Source: Pseudoalteromonas rubra (GTDB taxonomy: Bacteria; Pseudomonadota; Gammaproteobacteria; Enterobacterales; Alteromonadaceae). From it: 64,000 nucleotides of DNA. The position numbers and the translations under genes are program-made. The stretch is from NCBI RefSeq assembly GCF_000967655.1, contig NZ_JXYA01000022.1, positions 1-64,000 on the forward strand, written 5' to 3'. Shown here piece after piece: positions 1 through 11,092 of the stretch (positions are counted from its first letter, which is position 1; each line of letters begins with the position of its first letter). The notes below the pieces were generated by a model. It worked only from the letters and a program-made list of their open reading frames with translations. It was not told where the DNA came from and did no database searches.

Positions 1-9
1 TATAAAAAG

Positions 10-94
10 TGGTACCAGTGGGCGGACTTGAACCGCCACGCCCGAAGGCAACGGATTTTGAATCCGTCATGTCTACCAATTCCATCACACTGGC
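10..94 (-). tRNA. tRNA-Leu (anticodon CAA)
   Basis: Read on the minus strand, an 85-nt sequence folds as a class II tRNA. The 7-bp acceptor stem is GCCAGTG/CACTGGT (closing G-U pair), and the anticodon stem ACGGA/TCCGT encloses loop TTCAAAA with anticodon CAA, decoding the leucine codon UUG. There is a long variable arm (around TTGCCTTCGGGCGT), a T-arm GGCGGTTCAAGTCCGCC, discriminator A and a genome-encoded CCA at positions 12-10. Confidence 0.96.
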
Positions 95-344
95 ATAATT
101 TTTCTTTTATCTTCTAACTTAGAGAAAATAAAGAAAAACCACTTTGAGCTTAGGCTTTGTTTTATATGCCTTCGTCTCTATGCCCAGCATTATACAAATT
201 GGCGGGAGGGTAGCAAGCGTTTTTTACAAAACGTCGTTCAAGTGCTTGGTAAATGAACAGCTGCTGAAAACTCGCCGGGTTTTTTAGTGTTAGATTAAAA
301 ATCAGGTAGAATAGGTCATATTTCGGCTTTAATGAGTGAACTAA

Positions 345-842
345 ATGGCTTCGTTTCCCCGTGCGGGTTTAACCCGTCGTCTTGCATCTCTGATCTATGA
401 TGGTCTGGTCGTGATTGCATTCGCAATGCTGTCTATGGTGGTATTTTTGTTGGTGATTGAGGGCTTTATCTCGGCAGGCTGGCTATCGCAAGGCAACCAT
501 GAAGACGTCTCGGCGCTGATCCAGGCCTCTCCTTTATTGTCCTTTTTCCGTGGCTTTGTGCTGATCGCCGTCTCAGTGCTGTTTTTTGCTTATTTCTGGA
601 CTAAGAGCGGCCAGACCATAGGCATGCGCGCCTGGCGACTGAAAGTGCAAACGCCAGATGGCGAGCTGCTCAGCTGGCCAAGAGCCAGTGCACGGGCATT
701 ATGTGCGCTGCTGGGACTGGGTAACCTGCTGGTACTGATCGACTTTAAACACAAACGTGCGCTGCAAGATATGATCTGTGGCACCGAAGTCGTGGTATTA
801 AGCAAAGAAGAAAACAAGCGCATTTACGATAGCCTGGACTAG
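345..842 (+). CDS. RDD family membrane protein
   Basis: 165 aa. The N-terminus carries the family's Arg/Asp pattern (LTRRLASLIYDGL), followed by two hydrophobic stretches (about residues 20-45 and 65-90) and a segment typical of RDD proteins (GQTIGMRAWRLKV). This is the usual layout of RDD-domain inner-membrane proteins, whose biochemical role is generally unknown (some are linked to ion transport). It lies convergent to lptG with a shared terminator. The function beyond membrane location is not resolved. Confidence 0.85.
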   Translation: MASFPRAGLTRRLASLIYDGLVVIAFAMLSMVVFLLVIEGFISAGWLSQGNHEDVSALIQASPLLSFFRGFVLIAVSVLFFAYFWTKSGQTIGMRAWRLKVQTPDGELLSWPRASARALCALLGLGNLLVLIDFKHKRALQDMICGTEVVVLSKEENKRIYDSLD

Positions 843-865
843 CTTGCAAAGCTTAGAACAGCAAC

Positions 866-894
866 AAAAAAGCCTGACTGAGTCAGGCTTTTTT
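866..894. terminator. Bidirectional intrinsic terminator between the RDD gene and lptG
   Basis: The hairpin AGCCTGA/TCAGGCT is flanked by an A-run on the left and a T-run on the right, so it can stop transcription from both convergent genes. Confidence 0.85.
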
Positions 895-910
895 GTATGC
901 GTTATCTTTG

Positions 911-1978
911 CTAACCACGCTGGCGGTTAAGCAGGTAAAACGCCGTCGCGGTAAATAGCACGCTGGGCATTACCGCGCCCACCACAGGCGGGATCTCGTA
1001 AACCATCACAATAGGGCCAAAAATCTCATTGCTCAGGTGGAAAATAAGCCCCGTGATCACGCCCATAATAATCCGTGCCCCCATGCTGACCGAACGCAGC
1101 GGTCCAAAAATAAATGACAGGGCAACCAGCAGCATTACGGCAATGGTCAGCGGCTGCATAACTTTGCGCCACAGCGCCAGTTCATAGTTACTGGTATCCT
1201 GCTCATTTTGCTCGAGATACTGTAAATACGACCACAGACCAGAAAACGACAATGCATCAGGCTCAACGGATGCAACATCCAGCCTGTCCAGTGTAAGCTG
1301 AGAAGCATAAACAAGCGTTTGCGCATACTCTGTGCGGATCTGCTCTTGTTCAATAATGACTTCTTCAATGGCCCGTAACTGCCAGCCCTCGTCCGTTGCT
1401 GCGCCCGACTTAGCACGGGTGATTTTCAGCAGATTGAGATCATCATCAAAGTGATAAATATTGATATTTTGCAGATTGCCGGACTTTTCGATGTTGGCAA
1501 TATTAATAAAATTACTGCCATCTTTGGCCCACACGCCCTGCTGCGCCTCAAACACCTCACCACCATTAATCGCCTGATTACGCAGTTGTTTAGCCGTTTG
1601 TTCTGCCTGTGGCGCGCCCCACTCGCCCAATGCCATCATGCATAGTGCCAGCACAATTGCCGATTTCATCACCGACCCGATGATCTGTAATCGCGACATC
1701 CCCGCAGCCTGCATCACCACCAGTTCGCTGCTCGAAGCCAAAGCTCCGAGCCCGGTCAGGCCACCAATCAGCGCCGCCATTGGAAAGAACACCACAATAT
1801 CACTGGGCATGCTGTACAGCGTGAACAACAACGCATCCATAACATCATAGGTGCCGCGACCCACAGAGCGTAACTGCTCGATAAATTTGATTAAGGTATT
1901 GATGCCCACAAACACCAACAAGGCAAAGCCCGTGGTTTGTAAAATGCTGCGCCCGAGATACCAATCCAGGGTTTTCAT
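911..1978 (-). CDS. lptG: LPS export ABC transporter permease LptG
   Basis: 355 aa from the chosen start (usual length about 360). LptG is one half of the LptB2FG inner-membrane ABC transporter that extracts lipopolysaccharide and hands it to LptC/LptA. There are TM segments at both ends with a periplasmic jellyroll-like domain between them. Family signatures are present (FFPMAALIGGLTGLG, SSELVVMQAAGMS, ALSFIFGPLRSVSMG). An in-frame extension reaches 2089, but homology begins at MKTLDWYLGR. The start at 1978 (or the adjacent Met at 1981) overlaps the lptF stop codon, so the two genes are translationally coupled. Confidence 0.95.
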   Translation of the reverse strand: MKTLDWYLGRSILQTTGFALLVFVGINTLIKFIEQLRSVGRGTYDVMDALLFTLYSMPSDIVVFFPMAALIGGLTGLGALASSSELVVMQAAGMSRLQIIGSVMKSAIVLALCMMALGEWGAPQAEQTAKQLRNQAINGGEVFEAQQGVWAKDGSNFINIANIEKSGNLQNINIYHFDDDLNLLKITRAKSGAATDEGWQLRAIEEVIIEQEQIRTEYAQTLVYASQLTLDRLDVASVEPDALSFSGLWSYLQYLEQNEQDTSNYELALWRKVMQPLTIAVMLLVALSFIFGPLRSVSMGARIIMGVITGLIFHLSNEIFGPIVMVYEIPPVVGAVMPSVLFTATAFYLLNRQRG

Positions 1979-3090
1979 CATTGCTGTGGCTCCCGTTTTA
2001 ACAGCATAGCGCGCACCCAGACACCAAAAGGCCGGCCTTTGGCTATCAGGTAAGCACCAATAAATAACACACACAAGTGGATCCACCATAAGCCAACCGA
2101 GGTTGGTACCTTACCTTCGGCAACCAGATATTTACCCGCATTGAGCATGATAAAGTAACCCAGATAGATACAAATCGCCGGAACCAGTTTGGCAAACTTA
2201 CCCTGTCTGGGATTCACCACACTCAGCGGAACTGCCAGTAAAGTCAGCAAAATAATAGAAATTGGCACAGATAAACGTAGCTGGAACTGGGCAATGGCTT
2301 CTGGCGTACCCATTTGCAGTAAGCTGGATGACGGTAAGTCTTCGAGCTTACGACGCCTCTGTTCTATTTCCTGCTCGCGGATCTGCACCTGATAGCTGCT
2401 AAATTCGGTCTTATTCAGGGCCTGGCTAAAGCCGTCTGTTTCAAACCGCTTACCATCGCTGAGCACCAATTGTTGCTCGCCGGTGCCTTCTTCAACCACC
2501 CGGCCCTTCTGAGCAAAGACGATGCGCGCTGCCTGGTTTGACTCTCGGTCCGGCAGCTGGGCGACAAACACCCGGTTCAGCTCTTTACCCTGATCACTGG
2601 TGTTGTGAACAAAGACTACGGCTTTTTCGTTACCGGTTTGCTGGAAGCGCCCAGCCCGAATTTGACTAAGCCCGGACTCAGCATTGGCCTGCTCACGCAA
2701 CTGGTTTTCTTTTTCACCGGCCCAGGGCGCCACATACAAGCTCAGCGCCGCCGCCATCAGTGAAATCACAAAGCTAGACACTAAGGTGACCCGCACCACA
2801 TACCACTCACTGACGCCGCAGGCTTTCAGCACCGTCATTTCGCTGTCGGCATAGACCCGACTGTAGGCAAGAATGATCCCCAAAAACAAGCTCAATGGCA
2901 GGATATAGACCGCCAGTTTAGGCAAGTTCAGCGCGAGGAAAGACATAACAAGTTTACCGGGAATACCGCCACCTGAGGCTTCTGCCAGGATCCGGACAAA
3001 CTTCTGCGAGATGAATATGGTCATAAGGGTCATAAAAACGGCGACCTGAGATTTTAAGATCTCAGCAGTCAGGTATCGAAAAATAAGCAA
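1978..3090 (-). CDS. lptF: LPS export ABC transporter permease LptF
   Basis: 370 aa, normal for LptF. It is the partner permease of LptG in the LptB2FG complex that drives LPS transport to the outer membrane. The N-terminal TM region starts MLIFRYLTAEI, followed by the conserved permease segment with YILPLSLFLGIILAYSRVYAD, a large periplasmic domain and C-terminal TM helices (FQLRLSVPISIILLTLLAVPLS). It is the first gene of the lptFG operon and divergent from pepA, the arrangement found in many Gammaproteobacteria. The gap 3091-3321 must hold both promoters, but I could not assign confident -35/-10 boxes. Confidence 0.95.
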   Translation of the reverse strand: MLIFRYLTAEILKSQVAVFMTLMTIFISQKFVRILAEASGGGIPGKLVMSFLALNLPKLAVYILPLSLFLGIILAYSRVYADSEMTVLKACGVSEWYVVRVTLVSSFVISLMAAALSLYVAPWAGEKENQLREQANAESGLSQIRAGRFQQTGNEKAVVFVHNTSDQGKELNRVFVAQLPDRESNQAARIVFAQKGRVVEEGTGEQQLVLSDGKRFETDGFSQALNKTEFSSYQVQIREQEIEQRRRKLEDLPSSSLLQMGTPEAIAQFQLRLSVPISIILLTLLAVPLSVVNPRQGKFAKLVPAICIYLGYFIMLNAGKYLVAEGKVPTSVGLWWIHLCVLFIGAYLIAKGRPFGVWVRAMLLKREPQQ

Positions 3091-3321
3091 TGTCCGCCCC
3101 TATAAAACGTCTCATTTCACTGGAATAGTGGGAAATTTTGAGTAAACTGGTTATTTTAATCACTTTATTATATGCCATCGGATCCAAATATCCTACTAAA
3201 GCAACCGGCTAAAGCGCCAAATGCGCACATCAGCTGGCCGTTTTTTAGTTCAGCACCCATCAATGGAGTAGCTGAGGCATAAAAAGTTCAAAAAAGACAG
3301 CACATTGACTCAGGAGTCGCA

Positions 3322-4833
3322 ATGGAATTCAGCGTAAAAAGTGGTAGCCCAGAAAAACAACGCAGTGCGTGTATTGTTGTTGGCGTATACGAACCACGCC
3401 GCCTTTCACCCGTCGGGGAACAGCTGGATAAAATCAGCGAAGGGTATATTTCTAACCTGCTGCGCCGCGGTGACCTCGAAGGTAAACCCGGCCAGGTGCT
3501 TTTACTGCATCATGTACCAAACGTGTTGAGTGAACGTGTGCTACTTGTTGGCTGTGGTAAAGAGCGCGAGCTCGACGATAAACAATACAAACAGATCATC
3601 GACAAAACCATCAGCACCCTAAATGATACTGGCTCAATGGAAGCCGTGTGCTTTTTAACTGAGCAACATGTTAAAGGGCGCGATACTTACTGGAAAGTGC
3701 GCCAGGCTGTTGAAACCACCCAGGACAGCCTCTACACCTTTAACCAGCTAAAGAGTAAAAAGAGCGAAGCGCGTCGTCCGCTGCGTAAAATCGTCTTTAA
3801 CGTCCCTACTCGTCGCGAGCTGCCCATTGGCGAAAGCGCCATCGAGCATGGCCTGGCCATCGCTGCAGGCGCAACCTTGTGTAAAGATGTTGCCAACATG
3901 CCACCCAATATCTGTAACCCGCGCTACTTAGGTGAGCAGGCGCAGGCACTGGCTGATGAGTTCGACAACGTTACGGTTAACCTGGTTGGCGAAAAAGAAA
4001 TGGAAGAGCTGGGTATGCATTCTTACCTGGCGGTTGGCCGTGGCAGCGCCAACGAGTCCGTGATGTCGGTGATCCACTATAACGGCGCACCGCAAAAGCA
4101 AGCCCCTATCGTGTTCGTCGGTAAAGGTCTGACATTTGATTCAGGCGGTATTTCAATCAAGCCAGGCGAAGGCATGGACGAGATGAAATACGACATGGGT
4201 GGTGCCGCAGGCGTGTTGGGCCTGATGCGTGCCGTGGTGCAAATGCAACTGCCGCTGAACGTGATTGGCGTGCTGGCTGGCTGTGAAAACATGCCAAGCA
4301 GCAACGCTTATCGTCCGGGTGACATCCTGACCACTATGTCTGGTCAGACGGTTGAAGTACTCAATACCGATGCGGAAGGCCGCCTGGTATTGTGTGATGC
4401 ACTGACCTACGTAGAAGCGTTTGAGCCGGAAGTAGTGGTGGATGTGGCAACCCTGACCGGTGCCTGCATTATCGCGTTGGGTCATCACGCAACGGGTTTG
4501 TTGTCGAACCACAACCCGCTGGCCCATGACCTGTTAAAAGCGTCTGAGCAAAGTGGTGACCGCGCATGGCAGCTGCCTTTGTGGGATGATTATCAGGAAC
4601 AGCTGAAGAGCCCGTTTGCCGATTTCACCAACCTGGGTGGACGCGCAGCAGGTACTATCACTGCCGCTTGCTTCTTGTCTAAGTTCACTAAGAAGTACAA
4701 CTGGGCGCACCTGGATATCGCAGGTACAGCCTGGCGCAGTGGTGCCAATAAAGGTGCAACCGGTCGTCCGGTGCCTATGTTAATGCAATACCTGCTTAAC
4801 CGTGCTGATGTAACCGAGCAGCCGCAGGATTAA
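3322..4833 (+). CDS. pepA: Leucyl aminopeptidase PepA (M17)
   Basis: 503 aa, matching the family length. It is a two-metal aminopeptidase that removes N-terminal residues from peptides in the cytoplasm; in E. coli it also binds DNA at cer sites. The C-terminal catalytic domain carries both signatures: [20 protein letters not shown] (metal ligands and catalytic Lys) and [12 protein letters not shown] (metal ligands and catalytic Arg). The N-terminal regulatory domain is intact. An AGGAG ribosome binding site lies about 6 nt before the ATG. It is followed by its own strong terminator. Confidence 0.96.
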   Translation: MEFSVKSGSPEKQRSACIVVGVYEPRRLSPVGEQLDKISEGYISNLLRRGDLEGKPGQVLLLHHVPNVLSERVLLVGCGKERELDDKQYKQIIDKTISTLNDTGSMEAVCFLTEQHVKGRDTYWKVRQAVETTQDSLYTFNQLKSKKSEARRPLRKIVFNVPTRRELPIGESAIEHGLAIAAGATLCKDVANMPPNICNPRYLGEQAQALADEFDNVTVNLVGEKEMEELGMHSYLAVGRGSANESVMSVIHYNGAPQKQAPIVFVGKGLTFDSGGISIKPGEGMDEMKYDMGGAAGVLGLMRAVVQMQLPLNVIGVLAGCENMPSSNAYRPGDILTTMSGQTVEVLNTDAEGRLVLCDALTYVEAFEPEVVVDVATLTGACIIALGHHATGLLSNHNPLAHDLLKASEQSGDRAWQLPLWDDYQEQLKSPFADFTNLGGRAAGTITAACFLSKFTKKYNWAHLDIAGTAWRSGANKGATGRPVPMLMQYLLNRADVTEQPQD

Positions 4834-4876
4834 TTCCCGACGCGGCGCAGGATGTCGCGCACCACGTTGATTGATG

Positions 4877-4912
4877 AAAGCCGCATTCTGTGTCAGAATG
4901 CGGCTTTATTTT
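4877..4912 (+). terminator. Intrinsic terminator after pepA
   Basis: A 14-bp perfect stem (AAAGCCGCATTCTG / CAGAATGCGGCTTT) with a 3-nt loop, followed by ATTTT. It lies between pepA and holC, so holC-valS probably has its own promoter or depends on read-through. Confidence 0.85.
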
Positions 4913-4980
4913 GAACGCTGTGTCAGATGCTGATTTACCCGCTATGACAGGGCGTTTCGCTAGCTAGAAAACCACATGTC

Positions 4981-5427
4981 ATGACCATCAACGCACGCTT
5001 TTTTGTATTAAAGCAAGATAATGAGCCGGGCAAACCAGTGCCGGCTCATTTTGATCTCGCCGCACGCAGCGCCGCTAAGCTGTATCGCGCCGGACAACGT
5101 GTCTTTATTTACGTAGACAGCGTTGAAGATGCCCATGCGGTTGACGAGCACTTGTGGTGTTTTGAGGCCGACAGTTTTGTACCTCATAACCTGCAAGGCG
5201 AAGGCCCCAAAGGGGGCGCACCGGTCGAGATCGGCCAAATGCCACCGGTTGGCAGACGCACCATTTTAATTAATCTGGCGCAACAGCTGCCAGATTTTGT
5301 GCGCCGATTCGACAAGATCTATGATTTTGTGCCGGTTGAAAGCAATGCCAAACACGCGGCACGCCAGCGGTTCATGCAACTGCGTCAGCTCGGCGCTGAA
5401 ATTTCAACCAAAGAAATTGACAACTAA
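4981..5427 (+). CDS. holC: DNA polymerase III subunit chi
   Basis: 148 aa, the usual size. Chi is a clamp-loader accessory subunit that links the replisome to SSB. Typical segments include the N-terminal FFVLKQDN, the AARLY-like helix ([18 protein letters not shown]), [14 protein letters not shown] and the C-terminal [11 protein letters not shown] followed by [13 protein letters not shown]. It ends 23 nt before valS, and the pepA-holC-valS order is conserved in Gammaproteobacteria. No clear Shine-Dalgarno is visible upstream of the ATG. Confidence 0.92.
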   Translation: MTINARFFVLKQDNEPGKPVPAHFDLAARSAAKLYRAGQRVFIYVDSVEDAHAVDEHLWCFEADSFVPHNLQGEGPKGGAPVEIGQMPPVGRRTILINLAQQLPDFVRRFDKIYDFVPVESNAKHAARQRFMQLRQLGAEISTKEIDN

Positions 5428-5450
5428 AGTATTTTTTAAGGTTCTGTGTA

Positions 5451-8297
5451 ATGGATAAAACCTATAATCCGCAAGATATCGAACAGTCTTTGTACCAAGG
5501 CTGGGAAGAGAATGGCTACTTTAAGCCATCAGGTCAGGGCGATGCCTATTCGATCATGATCCCGCCACCGAATGTCACGGGTAGCCTGCACATGGGCCAC
5601 GCTTTCCAGGACACCATCATGGACACCCTGATCCGCTACCAGCGTATGCAGGGCAAAAATACTTTATGGCAGGTGGGAACGGACCACGCTGGTATCGCAA
5701 CCCAAATGGTTGTTGAGCGCAAGCTGGCAGCCGAAGAAGGCAAAACCCGCCACGACCTGGGCCGCGACGAATTCATCGACCGCATCTGGCAGTGGAAAAA
5801 CGAGTCAGGTGGCACCATCACTAAACAGCTACGTCGCCTTGGCGCATCAGTAGACTGGGACCGTGAGCGCTTTACTATGGACGACGGCCTGTCTGAAGCG
5901 GTTAAAGAAGTGTTTGTGCGTCTGTATAAAGACGACCTTATCTACCGTGGCAAGCGCCTGGTGAACTGGGATCCAAAACTGCACACTGCGATCTCTGATC
6001 TGGAAGTAGAAAACAAAGACAAGCAGGGCCACATGTGGAACCTGCGCTACCCGCTGGCCGATGGCGTAAAAACCAAAGATGGCAAAGACTACATAGTCGT
6101 TGCAACAACGCGTCCGGAAACCATGCTGGGCGACACCGGTGTAGCCGTAAACCCGGATGATGAGCGTTATCAGGACCTGATCGGCAAAGAGATCTTATTG
6201 CCAATCGTCAACCGCCGTATTCCAATCGTTGCCGATGAGCACGCTGATATGGAAAAAGGCACCGGCTGTGTAAAAATCACGCCGGCTCACGACTTTAACG
6301 ATAACGAAGTCGGTAAGCGTCACCAGCTGCCTATGATCAACGTATTCAACAAAGATGCGGCAATCCTAAGCGAAGGCGAAACCTTTACCTTTGATGGCAA
6401 ACCACTGGAGCTGGATGCGCCATTACCAGAGCGCTTCCATGGCCTGGACCGTTTCGATGCCCGTAAGCAAATTATTGACGAGTTTGAGCAAGCCGGCCTG
6501 CTGGAAAAGATCGACGATCACAGCCTGACCGTGCCATACGGCGACCGCTCTGGTGTCGTCATTGAGCCGCTGCTGACTGATCAATGGTATGTACGCGTTG
6601 CGCCACTGGCTGAGCCGGCAATCAAAGCCGTTGAAGACGGCGACATTCAGTTTGTGCCTAAACAGTACGAAAACATGTACTTCTCCTGGATGCGTGATAT
6701 TCAGGACTGGTGTATTTCTCGTCAGCTGTGGTGGGGACACCGTATTCCGGCCTGGTACGACAACGAAGGCAATGTATACGTTGGCCGCGACGAAGCCGAA
6801 GTACGCCGCGACAACAACCTGGCAGACGACGTGGTTCTGAGCCAGGACGATGACGTACTGGATACCTGGTTCTCCTCTGCGCTGTGGACCTTCTCAACCC
6901 AAGGCTGGCCAGAAAATACTGACGATTTGAAAATGTTCCACCCGTCAGACACGCTGGTGACTGGTTTTGACATCATTTTCTTCTGGGTTGCCCGTATGAT
7001 CATGATGACACTGCACTTTGTGAAAGACGATCAAGGTAAGCCTCAGGTACCGTTTAAAACCGTTTACGTGACCGGTCTGATCCGCGACGAAAATGGCGAC
7101 AAGATGTCAAAGTCGAAAGGTAACGTACTGGATCCACTGGACATGATCGATGGTATCGATCTGGAAAGCCTGGTTCAAAAACGTACCGGTAACATGATGC
7201 AGCCACAACTGGCCGCTAAGATTGAAAAGAACACCCGCAAGACCTTTGCCGATGGTATTGAAGCGCACGGCACCGACGCGCTGCGCTTTACCCTGGCGGC
7301 CATGGCCTCAACCGGTCGTGATATCAACTGGGATATGAACCGTCTGGAAGGATATCGTAACTTCTGTAACAAGCTGTGGAACGCCAGCCGTTACGTGCTG
7401 ATGAACACCGAAGAGCAGGATTGTGGCTTCAACGGTGGCGAAATGCAGGTGTCTCTGGCCGATCGCTGGATTTTGGGCCAGTTCCAAAACACAGTGAAAA
7501 CCTTCAGTGAGCACCTGGACAACTACCGCTTTGACCTAGCCGCGAACACCATTTATGAGTTCACCTGGAACCAGTTCTGTGACTGGTACCTGGAGCTGAC
7601 TAAGCCAATTCTGTTCAAGGGCAACGAAGCGCAACAACGCGGTACACGTCATACCCTGATCACGGTTCTGGAAGGCCTGCTGCGTGTGATGCACCCGCTA
7701 ATGCCTTACATCACAGAAACCATCTGGCAGCGTGTTGCACCGCTGGCTGGGATCGAAGCCAACACCATTATGCTACAGAGCTTCCCGCAGTTTGATGCGT
7801 CGCAGGTAGACACACAAGCGATGGAAGATCTGGAGTGGGTTAAGCAGTTCATCCTGGCTATTCGTAACATCCGTGGTGAGATGGACATCAGCCCAAGCAA
7901 ACCGCTTGGTGTATTACTGGCCAATGTCTCTGAGCAGGATCAGCGTCGTCTTGATGACAACCAGGCCTTCCTGAGCTCACTGGCGAAACTGGAAGACATC
8001 AAGGTACTGGCAAGCAAAGACGATGCGCCTGCATCGGCAACGGCCTTTATTGGCGATTTGGAGATCATGATCCCAATGGCGGGCCTGATCGACGTCGAAG
8101 CCGAAATGGCCCGTATCGCCAAGCAGCTTGAAAAAGCAGAAAAAGGTCTGGCACAGGTTGAGAAAAAGCTGGCAAACGAAAAGTTCGTCAACAACGCTCC
8201 TGCGGCGGTACTCGACAAAGAAAAAGCCAAACAGGCCGAGTACAGCGATGCCAAAGCTAAATTGCTTGAGCAAAAAGCGAAAATCGAAAGCCTGTAA
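5451..8297 (+). CDS. valS: Valyl-tRNA synthetase
   Basis: 948 aa (E. coli 951). It charges tRNA-Val and edits misactivated threonine. The class I signature HMGH follows PPPNVTGSL near residue 40, and the KMSKS loop ([14 protein letters not shown]) sits around residue 550. The editing CP1 domain lies between them ([16 protein letters not shown]), then the anticodon-binding domain. A C-terminal coiled coil rich in Lys/Glu/Ala occupies roughly the last 65 residues. No truncation or frameshift is seen. Confidence 0.97.
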   Translation: MDKTYNPQDIEQSLYQGWEENGYFKPSGQGDAYSIMIPPPNVTGSLHMGHAFQDTIMDTLIRYQRMQGKNTLWQVGTDHAGIATQMVVERKLAAEEGKTRHDLGRDEFIDRIWQWKNESGGTITKQLRRLGASVDWDRERFTMDDGLSEAVKEVFVRLYKDDLIYRGKRLVNWDPKLHTAISDLEVENKDKQGHMWNLRYPLADGVKTKDGKDYIVVATTRPETMLGDTGVAVNPDDERYQDLIGKEILLPIVNRRIPIVADEHADMEKGTGCVKITPAHDFNDNEVGKRHQLPMINVFNKDAAILSEGETFTFDGKPLELDAPLPERFHGLDRFDARKQIIDEFEQAGLLEKIDDHSLTVPYGDRSGVVIEPLLTDQWYVRVAPLAEPAIKAVEDGDIQFVPKQYENMYFSWMRDIQDWCISRQLWWGHRIPAWYDNEGNVYVGRDEAEVRRDNNLADDVVLSQDDDVLDTWFSSALWTFSTQGWPENTDDLKMFHPSDTLVTGFDIIFFWVARMIMMTLHFVKDDQGKPQVPFKTVYVTGLIRDENGDKMSKSKGNVLDPLDMIDGIDLESLVQKRTGNMMQPQLAAKIEKNTRKTFADGIEAHGTDALRFTLAAMASTGRDINWDMNRLEGYRNFCNKLWNASRYVLMNTEEQDCGFNGGEMQVSLADRWILGQFQNTVKTFSEHLDNYRFDLAANTIYEFTWNQFCDWYLELTKPILFKGNEAQQRGTRHTLITVLEGLLRVMHPLMPYITETIWQRVAPLAGIEANTIMLQSFPQFDASQVDTQAMEDLEWVKQFILAIRNIRGEMDISPSKPLGVLLANVSEQDQRRLDDNQAFLSSLAKLEDIKVLASKDDAPASATAFIGDLEIMIPMAGLIDVEAEMARIAKQLEKAEKGLAQVEKKLANEKFVNNAPAAVLDKEKAKQAEYSDAKAKLLEQKAKIESL

Positions 8298-8340
8298 TGG
8301 GTTTACCCAAGTCAGTTCGCTGGCTCAGGATTAAGTATGA

Positions 8341-8370
8341 AAAAAGAAGCCGCTAAGCGGCTTCTTTTTT
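8341..8370. terminator. Bidirectional terminator between valS and the hybrid kinase
   Basis: GAAGCCGC-taa-GCGGCTTC stem flanked by A5 on the left and T6 on the right. It can serve both converging genes. Confidence 0.88.
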
Positions 8371-8400
8371 AACTCTCTGTACTGGCGATAACACTATCGA

Positions 8401-10815
8401 CTAGCCAGTAGGTACTGAGAAATTTGCCAGTACCTGATATAAGCTGTTCATATCTATAGGCTTGCCAACATGCGCGACGAAGCCTTGTGCCAGGTAGCCT
8501 TTCACATCTTCCGTCATCACATTCGCCGTCAGTGCAATGACCGGAATACCTGGATTACGAGCGTATATCTGTCGCTGAGCTTCATTGCCATCCATTTCAG
8601 GCATATGAATATCCATTAGTATTAAATCAAACTCGGTGCACATTGCCGCCTCAACCGCCAGCTTGCCATTTTCAACAATCGTGAGTGTTGCCTGTGTACC
8701 TTTTAAAAATGCCTTGATCAGCATTTGATTAATCTTGTTGTCCTCTGCAACTAGAATGTGGCGACCTTTCATATCTGGTGGCGACAGTGATTCGCTTTGT
8801 TGCGCGTTTGATTTGAGAGCCGTTTGTGCCAATGGTAATACAACTTTGATTTGGGTACCCTTCCCCACTTGGCTGGTTAGCTCCAACGCGCCATTCATCA
8901 ACTTCACGAGGCTCAGAGTAATGGACATACCTAAACCCGTTCCACCATATTTTCGTGTAGTTGAGCTATCCGCCTGAGAGAAACGTTCAAAAATCCGCTG
9001 CTGAGCCTCAACACTCATCCCTATCCCCGAATCAATAACATCGATACAAAGCGCCTGCCGGTTATTATAATCTATACAGCCCACAACCACTTTAACGCAA
9101 CCCTGATCCGTAAACTTCACCGCATTAGAGATTAGATTAAGCAATATTTGTTTAACCCTGACGAGATCTCCCAGCCAGCCGTCTGTAAATGTCGGCTCAA
9201 TAGCTACAATCAACTCAATACCTTTTTTACTTACTAAACTATCCAGGTCATACTTCACTGAATCCAGCACATCAAGCAAAGAAAAAGGCACCTGCTCCAG
9301 TGTTAACTGGTTCGATTCGATCTTAGAGTAATCCAAAATATCATTAATAATGGTCAACAAGCTCTGAGCCGAAAAAGCGGCGTTATCCAGAATAACTTTT
9401 AAATCAGGTTCCAGTTTGGCTTGATGAAGAAGCTGCAGCCCACCCAGTATGGCGTTCATCGGCGTGCGGATCTCATGGCTCATATTGGCAAGAAAATCAC
9501 TCTTAGCCTTAACAGCATTCTCCGCTGCTTGTTTGGCTTTTGCCATAGTTTTCATGGCGTTCACTTTTTCAGTGATATCGTAATTAACGCCTATAACTTT
9601 AACAGCTTGATGTTGCTCATTTCGGATCACCTCAGCTGTCGCTTTCATGGTTCTTATCTGCCCATCTGGATGGACCACTCTAAACTCAGTATCATAGTAA
9701 CCGGCTCCTGCGATTGCCGACTCAAGCAAGGTTTTAGCTGACGTAATATCATCAGGATGAACACTATTCTCCCAGGCTTCATAAGCGCCTGAAAATGCCT
9801 CTTCTGATATGCCGTACAACTTATACATCCAGTCATCCCATACCAAAGCATTGCTCAGCAAGTCCCATTCCCAAACACCTATCCCGGCCGAGTCATTCGC
9901 TAACTGCATTCTGAATGCACTGACGTCCGCTTTCTCTTTGGCTGCACGTAACTGCTCTTCAACTTCTTTTTGTTTTGAGATGTCCTGCACAATGGACCAG
10001 ATAAAGTCCTGACCACTCGCATCAGTGATCAGAACACCCGATAACAACACAGGATAGGTATGCCCAAGTTTATGAATATATTCCTTTTTATAGGGGCCAT
10101 ATCTCCCCTTTTCAGCCATATCAGCGATTTGTTTCGCTTCCCGTTCGGCATATTTTTTGGGGGTCAGTTGCCAGTAATCCATCTGATTCAATTCATCAAT
10201 GCTGTAACCCGTAAAACGACTAAATTCTGCGTTGATATAATCGAACCGCCCACCTTCCAGATAGTTGATAGCGATACCAATCGGTGCGAGATTTACAAAC
10301 TCAGCAAACTTCTGCCTTTCTTGTTCCAGCAGCACCTTCACCTTGTCACTGCTATCTTGAAGCGCATGCTCTCGCGCTTTTATGTCAGAAATATCAGAGG
10401 TAAATGCCAGTAAAAATGCGTTATCGCCTTGTTCAATCAAGTGACCACGCACTCTGACAGGAAAGTATGCCCCTGATTTATGCTGATGCTGGGTTTCAAA
10501 ATCAATGTGCTTGTTTTTCTGGAGCTGTTGCCAAAAAGCAGGCCATCGCTGCCGGGAAAAACAAGGGTCCCAGTGCCACAGCCTCATCCCTATCAGCTCT
10601 TCTCTGCTATAGCCCAACTTTTTACATGCGGCCTTATTCACATAGAGAATTCTAGAGTCAGACGTCACCCAAAACACTTCATCAGCGGCGTATTCTATAG
10701 ACACTTTAAGAAAGCTGAGCAGCTCGGCCTCATTCATCGACGCAGGAAACGCTGTTAAGTCTGATTCACTATATGTCGTTCCATCAACGTCATTTATATC
10801 CGATAAGTTGGTCAT
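8401..10815 (-). CDS. PAS-containing hybrid sensor histidine kinase/response regulator
   Basis: 804 aa. Three PAS/PAC sensor modules lie in order at about residues 30-150, 165-285 and 300-415. They are followed by a HisKA dimerisation domain with phospho-acceptor His447 (NMSHEIRTPMN), a HATPase domain (N-box VKFTDQG region, YGGTGLGMSI), and a C-terminal receiver starting about residue 685 (HILVAEDNK, phospho-Asp in LILMDIHMPEMDG). No transmembrane segment is apparent, so it probably senses a cytoplasmic cue such as redox state or a ligand. No HPt domain or cognate output gene is adjacent, so the downstream target is unknown. It is divergent from the secreted protease gene. Confidence 0.93.
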   Translation of the reverse strand: MTNLSDINDVDGTTYSESDLTAFPASMNEAELLSFLKVSIEYAADEVFWVTSDSRILYVNKAACKKLGYSREELIGMRLWHWDPCFSRQRWPAFWQQLQKNKHIDFETQHQHKSGAYFPVRVRGHLIEQGDNAFLLAFTSDISDIKAREHALQDSSDKVKVLLEQERQKFAEFVNLAPIGIAINYLEGGRFDYINAEFSRFTGYSIDELNQMDYWQLTPKKYAEREAKQIADMAEKGRYGPYKKEYIHKLGHTYPVLLSGVLITDASGQDFIWSIVQDISKQKEVEEQLRAAKEKADVSAFRMQLANDSAGIGVWEWDLLSNALVWDDWMYKLYGISEEAFSGAYEAWENSVHPDDITSAKTLLESAIAGAGYYDTEFRVVHPDGQIRTMKATAEVIRNEQHQAVKVIGVNYDITEKVNAMKTMAKAKQAAENAVKAKSDFLANMSHEIRTPMNAILGGLQLLHQAKLEPDLKVILDNAAFSAQSLLTIINDILDYSKIESNQLTLEQVPFSLLDVLDSVKYDLDSLVSKKGIELIVAIEPTFTDGWLGDLVRVKQILLNLISNAVKFTDQGCVKVVVGCIDYNNRQALCIDVIDSGIGMSVEAQQRIFERFSQADSSTTRKYGGTGLGMSITLSLVKLMNGALELTSQVGKGTQIKVVLPLAQTALKSNAQQSESLSPPDMKGRHILVAEDNKINQMLIKAFLKGTQATLTIVENGKLAVEAAMCTEFDLILMDIHMPEMDGNEAQRQIYARNPGIPVIALTANVMTEDVKGYLAQGFVAHVGKPIDMNSLYQVLANFSVPTG

Positions 10816-11092
10816 ACTGAAATCAAGAAATAATTTATGTTAAAAATGTAGGCGAAATTGAGCGAATTAGAAAGTTTGCATTTTTGAGCATGAGTTAGAA
10901 CACATACATAGCCGTTCAGGTAAAAGCCTTTCATAAATCAGCCAAATAGCTGCATTGTTTAGACCTTACTTCCTTACAACACCAAAAGACATTAACCATA
11001 AGTTAAACATGGCAACCTTGCATTTTCAAATGTGACAATATAGGGTACGGACAGAAACAGGGACAAATCATCAACAAGAAGAATCCAAATTC